A DNA stretch of 64,000 nt from Achromobacter sp. Root83. Its GTDB lineage: Bacteria; Pseudomonadota; Gammaproteobacteria; Burkholderiales; Burkholderiaceae_B. The notes beneath the pieces are model-generated. The model was not told the DNA's origin and made no database searches. It worked only from the letters and a program-made list of their open reading frames with translations. The translations under genes were made by a program, and so were the position numbers. Shown here piece by piece: positions 1-7,819 of the stretch; within the stretch, counting starts at the first letter, position 1; every line of letters begins with the position of its first letter. The stretch spans positions 128,857-192,856 of the forward strand of contig NZ_LMIU01000012.1 of assembly GCF_001428845.1 (NCBI RefSeq). Reading direction: 5' to 3'.

Positions 1-596
1 CCTCGGCGCAGATGCTGTCGTATGAACTGGCCATCGGCTTCGTGCTGGTGACGGTGCTGCTGGTGTCCGGCAGCCTGAACATGTCCGAGATCGTGAATGT
101 CCAGAACCGCGGCTGGTTTGCCGACAAGGGCCTGACGTTCATGTCCTGGAACTGGCTGCCGCTCTTGCCGCTGTTCGTGATCTACGTGATTTCGGCCGTT
201 GCCGAAACCAACCGCCACCCGTTCGACGTGGTGGAAGGCGAATCGGAAATCGTGGCCGGCCACATGGTCGAGTACTCGGGCATGGCGTTCGCGCTGTTCT
301 TCCTGGGCGAATACGCCAACATGATCTTGCTGTCGTGCATGGCATCGATCATGTTCCTGGGCGGCTGGGCTTCCCCGATCGATATCGCGCCGCTGACCTG
401 GATTCCGGGTTGGATCTGGCTGGGTCTCAAGACATTCTTCGTGGTCTCGTTGTTTGTGTGGTTCCGGGCTTCGTTCCCGCGCTACCGCTACGACCAGATC
501 ATGCGCTTGGGCTGGAAAATCTTCATCCCGCTGACCGGCGTCTGGCTGGTCGTGGTGGCGATCTGGATGCAGACGCCCTGGAACATTTGGCGCTAA
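1..596 (+). CDS. nuoH: NADH-quinone oxidoreductase subunit H, 3' part (5' end outside window)
   Basis: C-terminal part of the complex I membrane subunit that, with NuoB/NuoD, forms the quinone-access channel in the inner membrane. The open frame runs in from the left edge (first full codon at base 3) and leaves about 197 residues of a protein usually near 350, so the start lies upstream. Visible hallmarks are the conserved loop [18 protein letters not shown], the following GEYANM segment, and several hydrophobic helices ending in a short NIWR tail. nuoI follows 21 bases downstream, so it belongs to the nuo operon. The truncation is an artefact of the window boundary, not a mutation. Confidence 0.97.
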   Translation, partial: SAQMLSYELAIGFVLVTVLLVSGSLNMSEIVNVQNRGWFADKGLTFMSWNWLPLLPLFVIYVISAVAETNRHPFDVVEGESEIVAGHMVEYSGMAFALFFLGEYANMILLSCMASIMFLGGWASPIDIAPLTWIPGWIWLGLKTFFVVSLFVWFRASFPRYRYDQIMRLGWKIFIPLTGVWLVVVAIWMQTPWNIWR

Positions 597-617
597 GCCG
601 CCAAGCAGAGGCAGGAT

Positions 618-1106
618 ATGGAAGCGATCAAGGATTTCTTCGGCAGTTTGATGCTGACCGAATTGCTCAAGGGCATGCGCCTGACGGGCAAGTATTTTTT
701 CAAGCGTAAGGTCACCTTGCGCTACCCCCAGGAAAAGACGCCGGCGTCGCCGCGTTTTCGTGGGCTGCATGCCTTGCGCCGCTACCCCAACGGGGAAGAG
801 CGCTGCATCGCGTGCAAGCTGTGCGAAGCGGTGTGTCCGGCGCTGGCGATCACGATCGAGTCGGACCAGCGCGATGACGGCACCCGCCGCACCACGCGTT
901 ACGACATCGACCTGACCAAGTGCATTTTCTGCGGCTTCTGTGAGGAAAGCTGCCCCGTGGACTCGATCGTGGAAACGCATATCCACGAATACCACGGCGA
1001 AAAGCGCGGCGACCTGTATTTCACCAAAGACATGCTGCTCGCCGTGGGCGACCGCTACGAAGCCGACATCGCCCGCCGCCGGGCCGAAGACGCTCCTTAC
1101 CGTTGA
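618..1106 (+). CDS. nuoI: NADH-quinone oxidoreductase subunit I (two [4Fe-4S] clusters)
   Basis: Peripheral-arm ferredoxin-like subunit of complex I (162 aa, normal length) that passes electrons through clusters N6a and N6b toward NuoB. Both cysteine motifs are intact: C63-x2-C66-x2-C69-x3-C73 ([12 protein letters not shown]) and C102-x2-C105-x2-C108-x3-C112 ([12 protein letters not shown]). A basic amphipathic N-terminus (about residues 15-35) fits contact with the membrane arm. It lies between nuoH and nuoJ as expected. An AGGCAG-type ribosome site lies shortly before the ATG. Confidence 0.98.
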   Translation: MEAIKDFFGSLMLTELLKGMRLTGKYFFKRKVTLRYPQEKTPASPRFRGLHALRRYPNGEERCIACKLCEAVCPALAITIESDQRDDGTRRTTRYDIDLTKCIFCGFCEESCPVDSIVETHIHEYHGEKRGDLYFTKDMLLAVGDRYEADIARRRAEDAPYR

Positions 1107-1123
1107 AGCCCAGGGTCTGATCC

Positions 1124-1777
1124 ATGACTTTTACCACTGTCCTTTTTTACATACTGGCCGCCGTGCTGGTGATCGCGGCCTTCCGCGTGATCACCGCGCG
1201 CAGCGCGGTCACCGCGGTCCTGCACCTTATCCTGGCCTTCTCCAACGCAGCCATGCTGTGGATGCTGCTGGGCGCCGAGTTCCTCGCGTTGCTGCTGGTG
1301 CTGGTCTACGTGGGCGCCGTGATGGTGCTGTTCCTCTTCGTCGTGATGATGCTGGATATCCGCATGGATACCCTGCGCGTCGGCATGAAGACCTACCTGC
1401 CGCTCGGCCTGGTGATCGGTCTCGTGCTGGTGCTGGAGGTGTCCTTCGTGCTGGGCTCCATCTGGTATGGCGCGGGTCCGCAGGCGCCGGTCGCCAGCGA
1501 CTACAACAACGCCCGCGCACTGGGCGAGGCGATGTACACGCAGTACGTCTACGCCGTTGAAGTCGGTGCCGCCCTGTTGCTGGTCGGCATGGTCGCCGCG
1601 ATCGCGCTGACCCTGCGCCGCCGCCGCGACGTGAAGTACAACGACCCGGTCGCCGCTGTCCGCGTCCGCTCGAAGGACCGCTTCCGCATGGTGAGCATGC
1701 CCGCCCAGAGCGAGCGTGCCCAGGCCAAGCGTGACGCCTCGAACGGCATCGCCGCGCCCCAAGGAGAAAAAGAATGA
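1124..1777 (+). CDS. nuoJ: NADH-quinone oxidoreductase subunit J
   Basis: Inner-membrane subunit of the complex I proton-pumping arm, 217 aa. Five hydrophobic helices are visible, including the conserved third-helix region [21 protein letters not shown]. The C-terminal tail after the last helix (about residues 165-217) is long, basic and low in hydrophobicity, and should be cytoplasmic. Its stop overlaps the nuoK start by four bases (ATGA at 1774-1777), which indicates translational coupling. Confidence 0.97.
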   Translation: MTFTTVLFYILAAVLVIAAFRVITARSAVTAVLHLILAFSNAAMLWMLLGAEFLALLLVLVYVGAVMVLFLFVVMMLDIRMDTLRVGMKTYLPLGLVIGLVLVLEVSFVLGSIWYGAGPQAPVASDYNNARALGEAMYTQYVYAVEVGAALLLVGMVAAIALTLRRRRDVKYNDPVAAVRVRSKDRFRMVSMPAQSERAQAKRDASNGIAAPQGEKE

Positions 1778-2082
1778 CGCTGACGCTGGCCCACTATCTG
1801 ATCCTCGGGGCGATCCTGTTCGCGATCGGGATCTTCGGCATCTTCCTGAACCGCCGCAACCTGATCATTCTCCTGATGTCCATCGAGCTCGTGCTCCTGG
1901 CCGTCAACATGAACTTCGTGGCGTTCTCCAGCTGGTTCGGCGACACCGCCGGCCAGGTGTTCGTGTTCTTCATCCTGACCGTGGCCGCCGCCGAAGCGGC
2001 GATCGGCCTGGCCATCCTGGTGCTGCTGTTCCGCAACCTGAACACGATCAACGTTGACGAACTCGATCGCCTGAAGGGCTGA
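1774..2082 (+). CDS. nuoK: NADH-quinone oxidoreductase subunit K
   Basis: Small (102 aa, full length) inner-membrane complex I subunit related to MrpC antiporter subunits. Three helices are visible, with the conserved acidic residue in the second ([14 protein letters not shown]) and another in the third ([12 protein letters not shown]), both typical of the proton path. Its start overlaps nuoJ by ATGA; an AAGGAG ribosome site lies within the nuoJ 3' end. nuoL follows after 17 bases. Confidence 0.98.
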   Translation: MTLTLAHYLILGAILFAIGIFGIFLNRRNLIILLMSIELVLLAVNMNFVAFSSWFGDTAGQVFVFFILTVAAAEAAIGLAILVLLFRNLNTINVDELDRLKG

Positions 2083-2099
2083 CGGGGTATTGGAAGAAA

Positions 2100-4139
2100 A
2101 TGTCTAGCTCACCCAATCTCTACCTGCTCATCGCGCTGGCACCGCTGGCCGGAGCAATCCTCGCGGGCCTTTTTGGCACCGGCTTTCTTGGCCGGCCCAT
2201 CGGGCGCCGCGCCTCGCACGTCATCACCATTCTGGGCGTGCTCATCTCCGCCATCGGTTCGGTGGTGGTGCTGGCCGACGTGCTCAATGGCCTGCGCTTC
2301 GACGGCGCGGTCTACACCTGGAGCCTGATCGGCCAGACCAAGCTGGAAATCGGCTTCCTGATCGATCCGCTGTCGGCCATGATGATGGTCGTGGTGACCT
2401 CCGTGTCGCTGATGGTGCACATCTACACCATCGGCTACATGGCGGATGATCCCGGCTATCAACGCTTCTTCTCGTACATCTCGCTGTTCACGTTCTCCAT
2501 GCTGATGCTGGTGATGTCGAACAACATGGTGCAGCTTTTCTTCGGCTGGGAAGCGGTGGGCCTGGTGTCGTACCTGCTGATCGGCTTCTGGTACACGCGC
2601 CCCACGGCGATCTTCGCCAACATGAAGGCATTCCTGATCAACCGCGTCGGCGACTTCGGCTTCGTCCTGGGCATCGGCCTGCTGTTCGCCTATGCCGGCA
2701 CGATGCACTACGGTGAAGTCTTCGCGCAGGCCGACAAGCTGGCCACGATGACCTTGCCGGGTTCCGACTGGATGCTGCTGACGGTTGCCTGCATCTGCCT
2801 GTTCATCGGCGCCATGGGCAAATCGGCTCAGGTTCCGCTGCACGCCTGGCTGCCCGACTCGATGGAAGGCCCGACCCCGATCTCCGCGCTGATCCACGCC
2901 GCCACCATGGTGACGGCCGGCATCTTCATGGTCGCGCGTTTCTCGCCGCTGTTCGAGCTGTCGGACGTGGCGCTGTCGTTCATCATCGTGATCGGCGCCA
3001 TCGGCGCACTGTTCCTGGGCATCCTGGGCATCATCCAGACCGACATCAAGCGCGTCGTCGCGTACTCCACGCTGTCGCAGCTGGGCTACATGACGGTTGC
3101 GCTGGGCGCCTCGGCCTACTCGGTGGCGATCTTCCACCTGATGACCCACGCGTTCTTCAAGGCCCTGCTGTTCCTGGGCGCGGGTTCGGTGATCATCGGC
3201 ATGCACCATGACCAGGACATCCGCAACATGGGCGGCCTGCGCAAGTACATGCCCATCACCTGGATCACCTTCCTGCTGGGCACGCTGGCGCTGGTCGGCA
3301 CGCCGTTCTTCTCGGGTTTCTACTCGAAGGAAAACATCATCGAAGCCGCTGGCCACGCAACGGTATGGGGGGCGAGCTTTGCCTACTACGCCGTGCTGAT
3401 CGGCGTGTTCGTGACCTCGCTGTACTCGTTCCGCGTGTACTTCCTGGTCTTCCACGGCAAGGAACGTTTCGACACCAGCGATCATGGCCACGGCCACGAT
3501 GCGCACGGTCACGACGACCATGGCCACGACGACCATGGCCACGGCCATCATGGCGGCAAGCCGCATGAATCGCCCTGGGTGGTCACGCTGCCGCTGGTTC
3601 TGCTGGCGATCCCGTCGGTGCTGATCGGCGCCTGGGCGGTCGACCCGATGCTGTTCGGCAAGTTCTTCGACGGCGCCATCAAGGTGCTGCCGCTGCAGCA
3701 TCCCGCCATGCACGTGCTGAGCGAGGAATGGCACGGCTGGGTGGCCTATGGCCTGCACGCCTTCCGTACGCTGCCGTTCTGGCTGGTCGTCGCCGGGTTC
3801 GTCATTGCCTGGTACTGCTATCTGATCAATCCGAAGGTTCCGGCCGCGATCAAGTCGCGCCTGTCATTCGTGAACAAGGTGCTTGAGAACAAGTACTACG
3901 TGGACTGGGTCAACGAGCAGGTCATCGCGCGCGGCATGCGTTGCCTGGGCCGCGGCCTGTGGCAGACCGGCGACCGCGGCATCATCGACGGCCTCCTGAT
4001 CAACGGTAGCGCCCGCTTGGTGGGTTGGGTGGCAGCGGTCAGCCGTCACCTGCAGTCCGGCTTCATCTATCACTACGCGTTCGCAATGATCATCGGCGTC
4101 ATGGCGCTGGTGACTTTCTTTGTGCTGATTCCCCAATGA
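2100..4139 (+). CDS. nuoL: NADH-quinone oxidoreductase subunit L (antiporter-like) with a His-rich loop
   Basis: Largest antiporter-like proton-pumping subunit of complex I, 679 aa. The proton-translocation core is recognisable, with FFGWEAVGLVSYLLIGFWY around residues 147-165 and the HAWLPDSMEGPTPISALIHA lysine/histidine region around 248-267. The C-terminal extension that forms the lateral helix is present. Residues 461-486 form a loop with 11 histidines in 26 residues (Asp/His/Gly repeats), partly encoded by a 15-bp tandem duplication at 3511-3540. That loop is longer and more His-rich than I expect for NuoL. The gene overlaps nuoM at ATGA. Confidence 0.97.
   Translation: MSSSPNLYLLIALAPLAGAILAGLFGTGFLGRPIGRRASHVITILGVLISAIGSVVVLADVLNGLRFDGAVYTWSLIGQTKLEIGFLIDPLSAMMMVVVTSVSLMVHIYTIGYMADDPGYQRFFSYISLFTFSMLMLVMSNNMVQLFFGWEAVGLVSYLLIGFWYTRPTAIFANMKAFLINRVGDFGFVLGIGLLFAYAGTMHYGEVFAQADKLATMTLPGSDWMLLTVACICLFIGAMGKSAQVPLHAWLPDSMEGPTPISALIHAATMVTAGIFMVARFSPLFELSDVALSFIIVIGAIGALFLGILGIIQTDIKRVVAYSTLSQLGYMTVALGASAYSVAIFHLMTHAFFKALLFLGAGSVIIGMHHDQDIRNMGGLRKYMPITWITFLLGTLALVGTPFFSGFYSKENIIEAAGHATVWGASFAYYAVLIGVFVTSLYSFRVYFLVFHGKERFDTSDHGHGHDAHGHDDHGHDDHGHGHHGGKPHESPWVVTLPLVLLAIPSVLIGAWAVDPMLFGKFFDGAIKVLPLQHPAMHVLSEEWHGWVAYGLHAFRTLPFWLVVAGFVIAWYCYLINPKVPAAIKSRLSFVNKVLENKYYVDWVNEQVIARGMRCLGRGLWQTGDRGIIDGLLINGSARLVGWVAAVSRHLQSGFIYHYAFAMIIGVMALVTFFVLIPQ
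3480..3557 (+). repeat. His/Asp/Gly-rich repeat region inside nuoL with a 15-bp tandem duplication
   Basis: Codes NuoL residues 461-486, where 11 of 26 residues are histidine. Within it, bases 3511-3525 and 3526-3540 are identical 15-mers (acgacgaccatggcc), so replication slippage is a likely origin. The reading frame is kept. Confidence 0.9.
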
Positions 4140-5638
4140 TGGCAAGCGAGATGGCATCCAACACTTTCCCCTGGCTCACGCTTGCGATCTTCGTCCCGAT
4201 CGTATTCGGCCTGCTGGTGCTGGCGGTGGGCCGTGACGACCGTCCCGGCCTGACGCGCGGCCTGTCGCTCGTCGGCGCAATCGCCGGTTTCGTCGTCACG
4301 ATCCCGCTCTACACCGGTTTCGATTCTTCCACGGCCGCCATGCAGTTCGTGGAGAAGGCCTCCTGGATCGAGGCCTTCAACGTCAATTACCACCTGGGCA
4401 TCGACGGCATCTCGATGTGGTTCGTCCTTCTGACCGCCTTCATCACGATCATCGTGGTGCTGGCCGGCTGGGAAGTCATCACCAGCCGCGTCGCCCAATA
4501 TATGGCCGCCTTCCTGATCCTCTCGGGTCTGATGGTGGGCGTGTTCTGCGCGCTGGACGGCATGCTGTTCTATGTGTTCTTCGAAGCCACCCTGATCCCG
4601 ATGTACATCATCATCGGCGTCTGGGGCGGCGCGAACCGCGTGTATGCGGCGTTCAAGTTCTTCCTGTACACGCTGATGGGCTCGCTCCTGACGCTGGTTG
4701 CTTTCGTCTACCTCTGGCATGCCTCGGGCGGTTCGTTCGACATCCTGACGTGGCAGCAGACCAAGCTGGGCTTCACCCCGCAGGTCCTGATCTTCGTGGC
4801 GCTGCTGGCGGCCTTCGCCGTCAAGGTGCCGATGTGGCCGGTCCACACGTGGTTGCCGGATGCTCACGTGGAAGCGCCCACGGGCGGCTCCATCGTGCTG
4901 GCCGCGATCATGCTGAAGCTGGGCGCATACGGTTTCCTGCGCTTCTCGCTGCCGATCGCCCCCGACGCCTCGCACAGCCTGGCCGGCATGATGATCACGC
5001 TGTCGCTGATCGCCGTGATCTACATCGGCCTGGTCGCGATCGTCCAGGACGACATGAAGAAACTGGTGGCCTATTCGTCCGTCGCCCACATGGGCTTCGT
5101 GACGCTGGGTTTCTTCATCTTCAACACGGCGGGCGTCGAAGGCGCCATCGTGCAGATGATCTCCCACGGCTTCGTGTCCGGCGCCATGTTCATGTGTATC
5201 GGCGTACTGTATGACCGCATGCACTCGCGCCGCATCGCCGACTACGGCGGCGTGGTCAACGTGATGCCGCGCTTCGCGACGTTCTTCATCCTGTTCTCGA
5301 TGGCCAATAGCGGCCTGCCGGCCACCAGCGGGTTCGTCGGCGAATTCATGGTGATCATGGGCGCGGTGCAGCACAATTTCTGGATCGGCCTGCTGGCCGC
5401 CACCGCCCTGATCCTGGGCGCCGCGTATTCGCTGTGGATGGTCAAGCGTGTGGTCCTGGGCGATGTCGCCAATGACCACGTGCGCGCACTGACCGATATC
5501 AACCGCCGCGAATTCGTGATTCTTGGCGTGATGGCGATCGCCGTGTTGTACATGGGGATCTATCCCAAGCCCTTTACCGACGTGATGCATGTGTCGGTCG
5601 AGGCCCTGCTGCAACACGTTGCCGTCTCGAAACTGTAA
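4136..5638 (+). CDS. nuoM: NADH-quinone oxidoreductase subunit M (antiporter-like)
   Basis: Second antiporter-like membrane subunit of complex I, 500 aa from the chosen start. Conserved stretches are visible: FFEATLIPMYIIIGVWGG with the essential helix glutamate, KVPMWPVHTWLPDAHVEAPT, and the MISHGFVSGAMF region. The frame stays open upstream into nuoL. I take ATG 4136 because it overlaps the nuoL stop (ATGA), but ATG 4139 and ATG 4151 (giving MASNTFPWLT) are equally credible and no Shine-Dalgarno sequence decides. nuoN follows after nine bases. Confidence 0.96.
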   Translation: MMASEMASNTFPWLTLAIFVPIVFGLLVLAVGRDDRPGLTRGLSLVGAIAGFVVTIPLYTGFDSSTAAMQFVEKASWIEAFNVNYHLGIDGISMWFVLLTAFITIIVVLAGWEVITSRVAQYMAAFLILSGLMVGVFCALDGMLFYVFFEATLIPMYIIIGVWGGANRVYAAFKFFLYTLMGSLLTLVAFVYLWHASGGSFDILTWQQTKLGFTPQVLIFVALLAAFAVKVPMWPVHTWLPDAHVEAPTGGSIVLAAIMLKLGAYGFLRFSLPIAPDASHSLAGMMITLSLIAVIYIGLVAIVQDDMKKLVAYSSVAHMGFVTLGFFIFNTAGVEGAIVQMISHGFVSGAMFMCIGVLYDRMHSRRIADYGGVVNVMPRFATFFILFSMANSGLPATSGFVGEFMVIMGAVQHNFWIGLLAATALILGAAYSLWMVKRVVLGDVANDHVRALTDINRREFVILGVMAIAVLYMGIYPKPFTDVMHVSVEALLQHVAVSKL

Positions 5639-5647
5639 GACAAGACA

Positions 5648-7132
5648 ATGATGCAATCCCAAATCGATTTCGCCCTGGCGACGCCGGAAATCCTCCTGCT
5701 GGTTTTCGGCCTGGCTATCCTGCTCGTCGACGCGGTCAGCAATCACCCCGAGCGCAAACCGACGTTCCTGCTGACCATGCTTGCCCTGGGCGTGCTGACC
5801 GTCGTGTCGGCCGTGCAGTGGAAGAATGGCGTTGCGGGCTCGACCTTCAACGGCCTGTACGTCACCGACGACCTGTCGCATCTGCTGAAGATCGCTTCCT
5901 ATATCGCGGTGGCGGTCACGCTGATCTACGGCCGCGTCTATGCGCAGGTGCGTGACATGCTCAAGGGCGGCGAACTCTACGTCCTGACGCTGTTCGCGCT
6001 GCTGGGCCAGATGGTCATGATTTCCTCCGGGAACCTCATTTCGATCTACCTGGGCCTGGAGCTCATGTCGCTGGCGCTGTACGCGCTGATCGCATTGCGC
6101 CGCGACGATGTCGTGGCCACCGAAGCCGCCATGAAGTACTTCGTGCTGGGCGCGCTGGCCTCGGGCTTCCTGCTGTACGGCATGTCCATGATCTACGGCG
6201 CCACGGGTCACCTCGACCTGACCGAAGTGTCCAAGGTCATCGCCGCCGGCCGTGCCGAGAAGATGGCGCTGGTGTTCGGCATTGTGTTCCTGGTGGCCGG
6301 CCTTGCGTTCAAGCTGGGCGCAGTGCCGTTCCACATGTGGGTGCCGGACGTCTACCAGGGCTCGCCGACCGCGGTCACGCTGATCCTGGGCGGCGCGCCG
6401 AAGCTGGCGGCCTTCGCCATCACGCTGCGCCTGCTGGTCGACAGCCTGCACGGCCTCGCCGCCGACTGGCAGCCGATGCTGATGATCCTGGCGGTGCTGT
6501 CGCTGGCCATCGGCAACCTGACCGCCATTGCGCAGACCAACTTCAAGCGCATGCTGGCCTACTCGACCATCTCGCACATGGGCTTCGTGCTCCTGGGCCT
6601 GATGTCGGGCGCGGTGGCGGGCAAGCCGGAACTGTCTTCGGCCGCCTACGGCGCGTCGCTGTTCTACATGCTGACCTACGTGCTGACCACGCTTGCCAGC
6701 TTCGGCATCGTGCTGCTGCTGTCGCGCCAGGGCTTCGAGTGCGAGCACATCGATGACCTGAAGGGCCTGAACCGCCGCAGCCCGTGGCATGCCGCCATCG
6801 TGCTGCTGCTGATGTTCTCGCTGGCCGGCATTCCGCCGCTGGTGGGCTTCTACGCCAAGCTGGCGGTGCTGCAGGCGCTGATCAGCGCCGGCCACGTCAC
6901 GCTGGCCGTGATCGCGGTGATGTTCTCGCTGATCGGTGCGTTCTACTACCTGCGTGTGGTCAAGGTCGTGTACTTCGACGAGCCGGCGGCCGACGCCGCG
7001 CCCATGGTGGCGACCTGCGCCCAGCGCGGCGTGCTGTCGGTCAACGGCGCCTTGATCCTGGTGCTGGGCCTGTTGCCTGGCGGCCTGATGGCGCTGTGCG
7101 TGCAGGCCATCCGCTCGTCGCTCAGCCTGTAA
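5648..7132 (+). CDS. nuoN: NADH-quinone oxidoreductase subunit N (antiporter-like)
   Basis: Third antiporter-like proton-pumping subunit of complex I, 494 aa, full length with about 14 hydrophobic helices. Diagnostic segments are [41 protein letters not shown] and [17 protein letters not shown]. It is the last canonical nuo gene; a DUF2818 gene follows 16 bases later on the same strand. Confidence 0.98.
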   Translation: MMQSQIDFALATPEILLLVFGLAILLVDAVSNHPERKPTFLLTMLALGVLTVVSAVQWKNGVAGSTFNGLYVTDDLSHLLKIASYIAVAVTLIYGRVYAQVRDMLKGGELYVLTLFALLGQMVMISSGNLISIYLGLELMSLALYALIALRRDDVVATEAAMKYFVLGALASGFLLYGMSMIYGATGHLDLTEVSKVIAAGRAEKMALVFGIVFLVAGLAFKLGAVPFHMWVPDVYQGSPTAVTLILGGAPKLAAFAITLRLLVDSLHGLAADWQPMLMILAVLSLAIGNLTAIAQTNFKRMLAYSTISHMGFVLLGLMSGAVAGKPELSSAAYGASLFYMLTYVLTTLASFGIVLLLSRQGFECEHIDDLKGLNRRSPWHAAIVLLLMFSLAGIPPLVGFYAKLAVLQALISAGHVTLAVIAVMFSLIGAFYYLRVVKVVYFDEPAADAAPMVATCAQRGVLSVNGALILVLGLLPGGLMALCVQAIRSSLSL

Positions 7133-7148
7133 GGGACGGATAGCAGCC

Positions 7149-7478
7149 ATGAACCAGACGTTGGCGGTATGGCTGTTGATCGCGCTGGCGCTCGTCAGCG
7201 CGAATCTTCCTTTCCTGACCGAACGGGTGTTCGCCGTGTTGCCCTGGAAGCAGGGCGGGGCGGCGGCGGTCAAACCGCTCTGGATGCGGCTGATCGAGGT
7301 GCTGGCGTTCTACGCCATCGTCGGCGCGCTGGGATTTGCGTTCGAATCCACGTTGGGCAACCGCTTTGCCCAGACCTGGGAGTTCTACGCGATCACGCTC
7401 AGCCTGTTCCTCGTGCTGGCGTATCCGGGCTTCGTGTATCGCTATTTGTTCAAGCGGCACCCACGCTTGCGTGCCTGA
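7149..7478 (+). CDS. DUF2818 family small membrane protein, end of the nuo operon
   Basis: Protein of 109 aa with three predicted membrane segments (about residues 5-20, 50-68 and 80-98) and a basic C-terminus (KRHPRLRA). I recognise it as DUF2818, a family found directly after nuoN in many betaproteobacteria. Its biochemical role is not established. Position and short spacing suggest co-transcription with complex I, perhaps as an accessory or assembly factor; that is inference from context. A strong terminator follows immediately. Confidence 0.85.
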   Translation: MNQTLAVWLLIALALVSANLPFLTERVFAVLPWKQGGAAAVKPLWMRLIEVLAFYAIVGALGFAFESTLGNRFAQTWEFYAITLSLFLVLAYPGFVYRYLFKRHPRLRA

Positions 7479-7495
7479 AGGCCCGCCAATGCCAT

Positions 7496-7522
7496 AAACG
7501 CCCCGCCAGGGGCGTTTTTTTT
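7496..7522 (+). terminator. Rho-independent terminator of the nuo operon
   Basis: Perfect 8-bp stem AACGCCCC (7497-7504) / GGGGCGTT (7509-7516), four-base loop, then a run of eight T (7515-7522). It lies 18 bases after the DUF2818 stop codon. Confidence 0.93.
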
Positions 7523-7782
7523 GTCTGTTCAAGGATTCAGCCAGACCGCCGTCCAAACGTTCTGGAGGGCGTTTTAAGGGCTTCCCCGGGGGGCGAGGCA
7601 GAACGGGAATCGGCAAGGAAAATCAACTAATCCCGCGGCTGCCGACCCAGTCCTATCAGGTTTCGCTATTCGCCTATTTTTTTTGGGAATACGGCTTAAC
7701 AAGTGTTGTTTTTTTCATGTTTTGGGCCGTTCGTTCAGGTTTCATTCAGTCGTCATGATCACAATCGCAAACGATAAAAAAA

Positions 7783-7801
7783 CAAGAATCGTTGCTATTC
7801 A
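7783..7801 (+). promoter_or_regulatory. Possible Fur-type operator upstream of the TonB receptor
   Basis: Bases 7786-7800 contain a GAAT...ATTC inverted repeat in an A/T-rich setting, 20-35 bases before the receptor start. Siderophore receptors are usually Fur-repressed and the position fits, but the match to a Fur consensus is only partial, so this is an inference. Confidence 0.35.
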
Positions 7802-7819
7802 CATTTTGGAGAAGCTGGT

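Larger units (their letters stand above)
7479..7819 (+). other. Intergenic region between the nuo operon and the TonB receptor
   Basis: 341 bases without a gene. It holds the nuo terminator at its left end. The right half (about 7660-7800) is AT-rich against the high-GC background and probably carries the promoter and an iron-responsive operator of the receptor gene. No open frame here shows coding character. Confidence 0.7.

Noticed and set aside
3480-3557. Possible CRISPR-like or tandem repeat array
   Set aside because: Repeats are short, in frame and code for the His-rich NuoL loop; there are no spacers.
2109-3758. Long antisense open frame opposite nuoL
   Set aside because: Same shadow composition; nuoL on the other strand is unambiguous.
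4073-7273. Very long open frame antisense to nuoM and nuoN (over 1000 codons)
   Set aside because: It is rich in Gln/His/Arg/Asp, typical of a high-GC antisense shadow, has no recognisable domain, and lies opposite well-conserved genes.
7545-7680. Fragments resembling a cobalamin riboswitch (AGCCAGACCGCCG and CCGCGGCTGCC) before the TonB receptor
   Set aside because: The pieces are in the wrong order, the remaining conserved blocks are missing, and the receptor is siderophore-like rather than BtuB-like.
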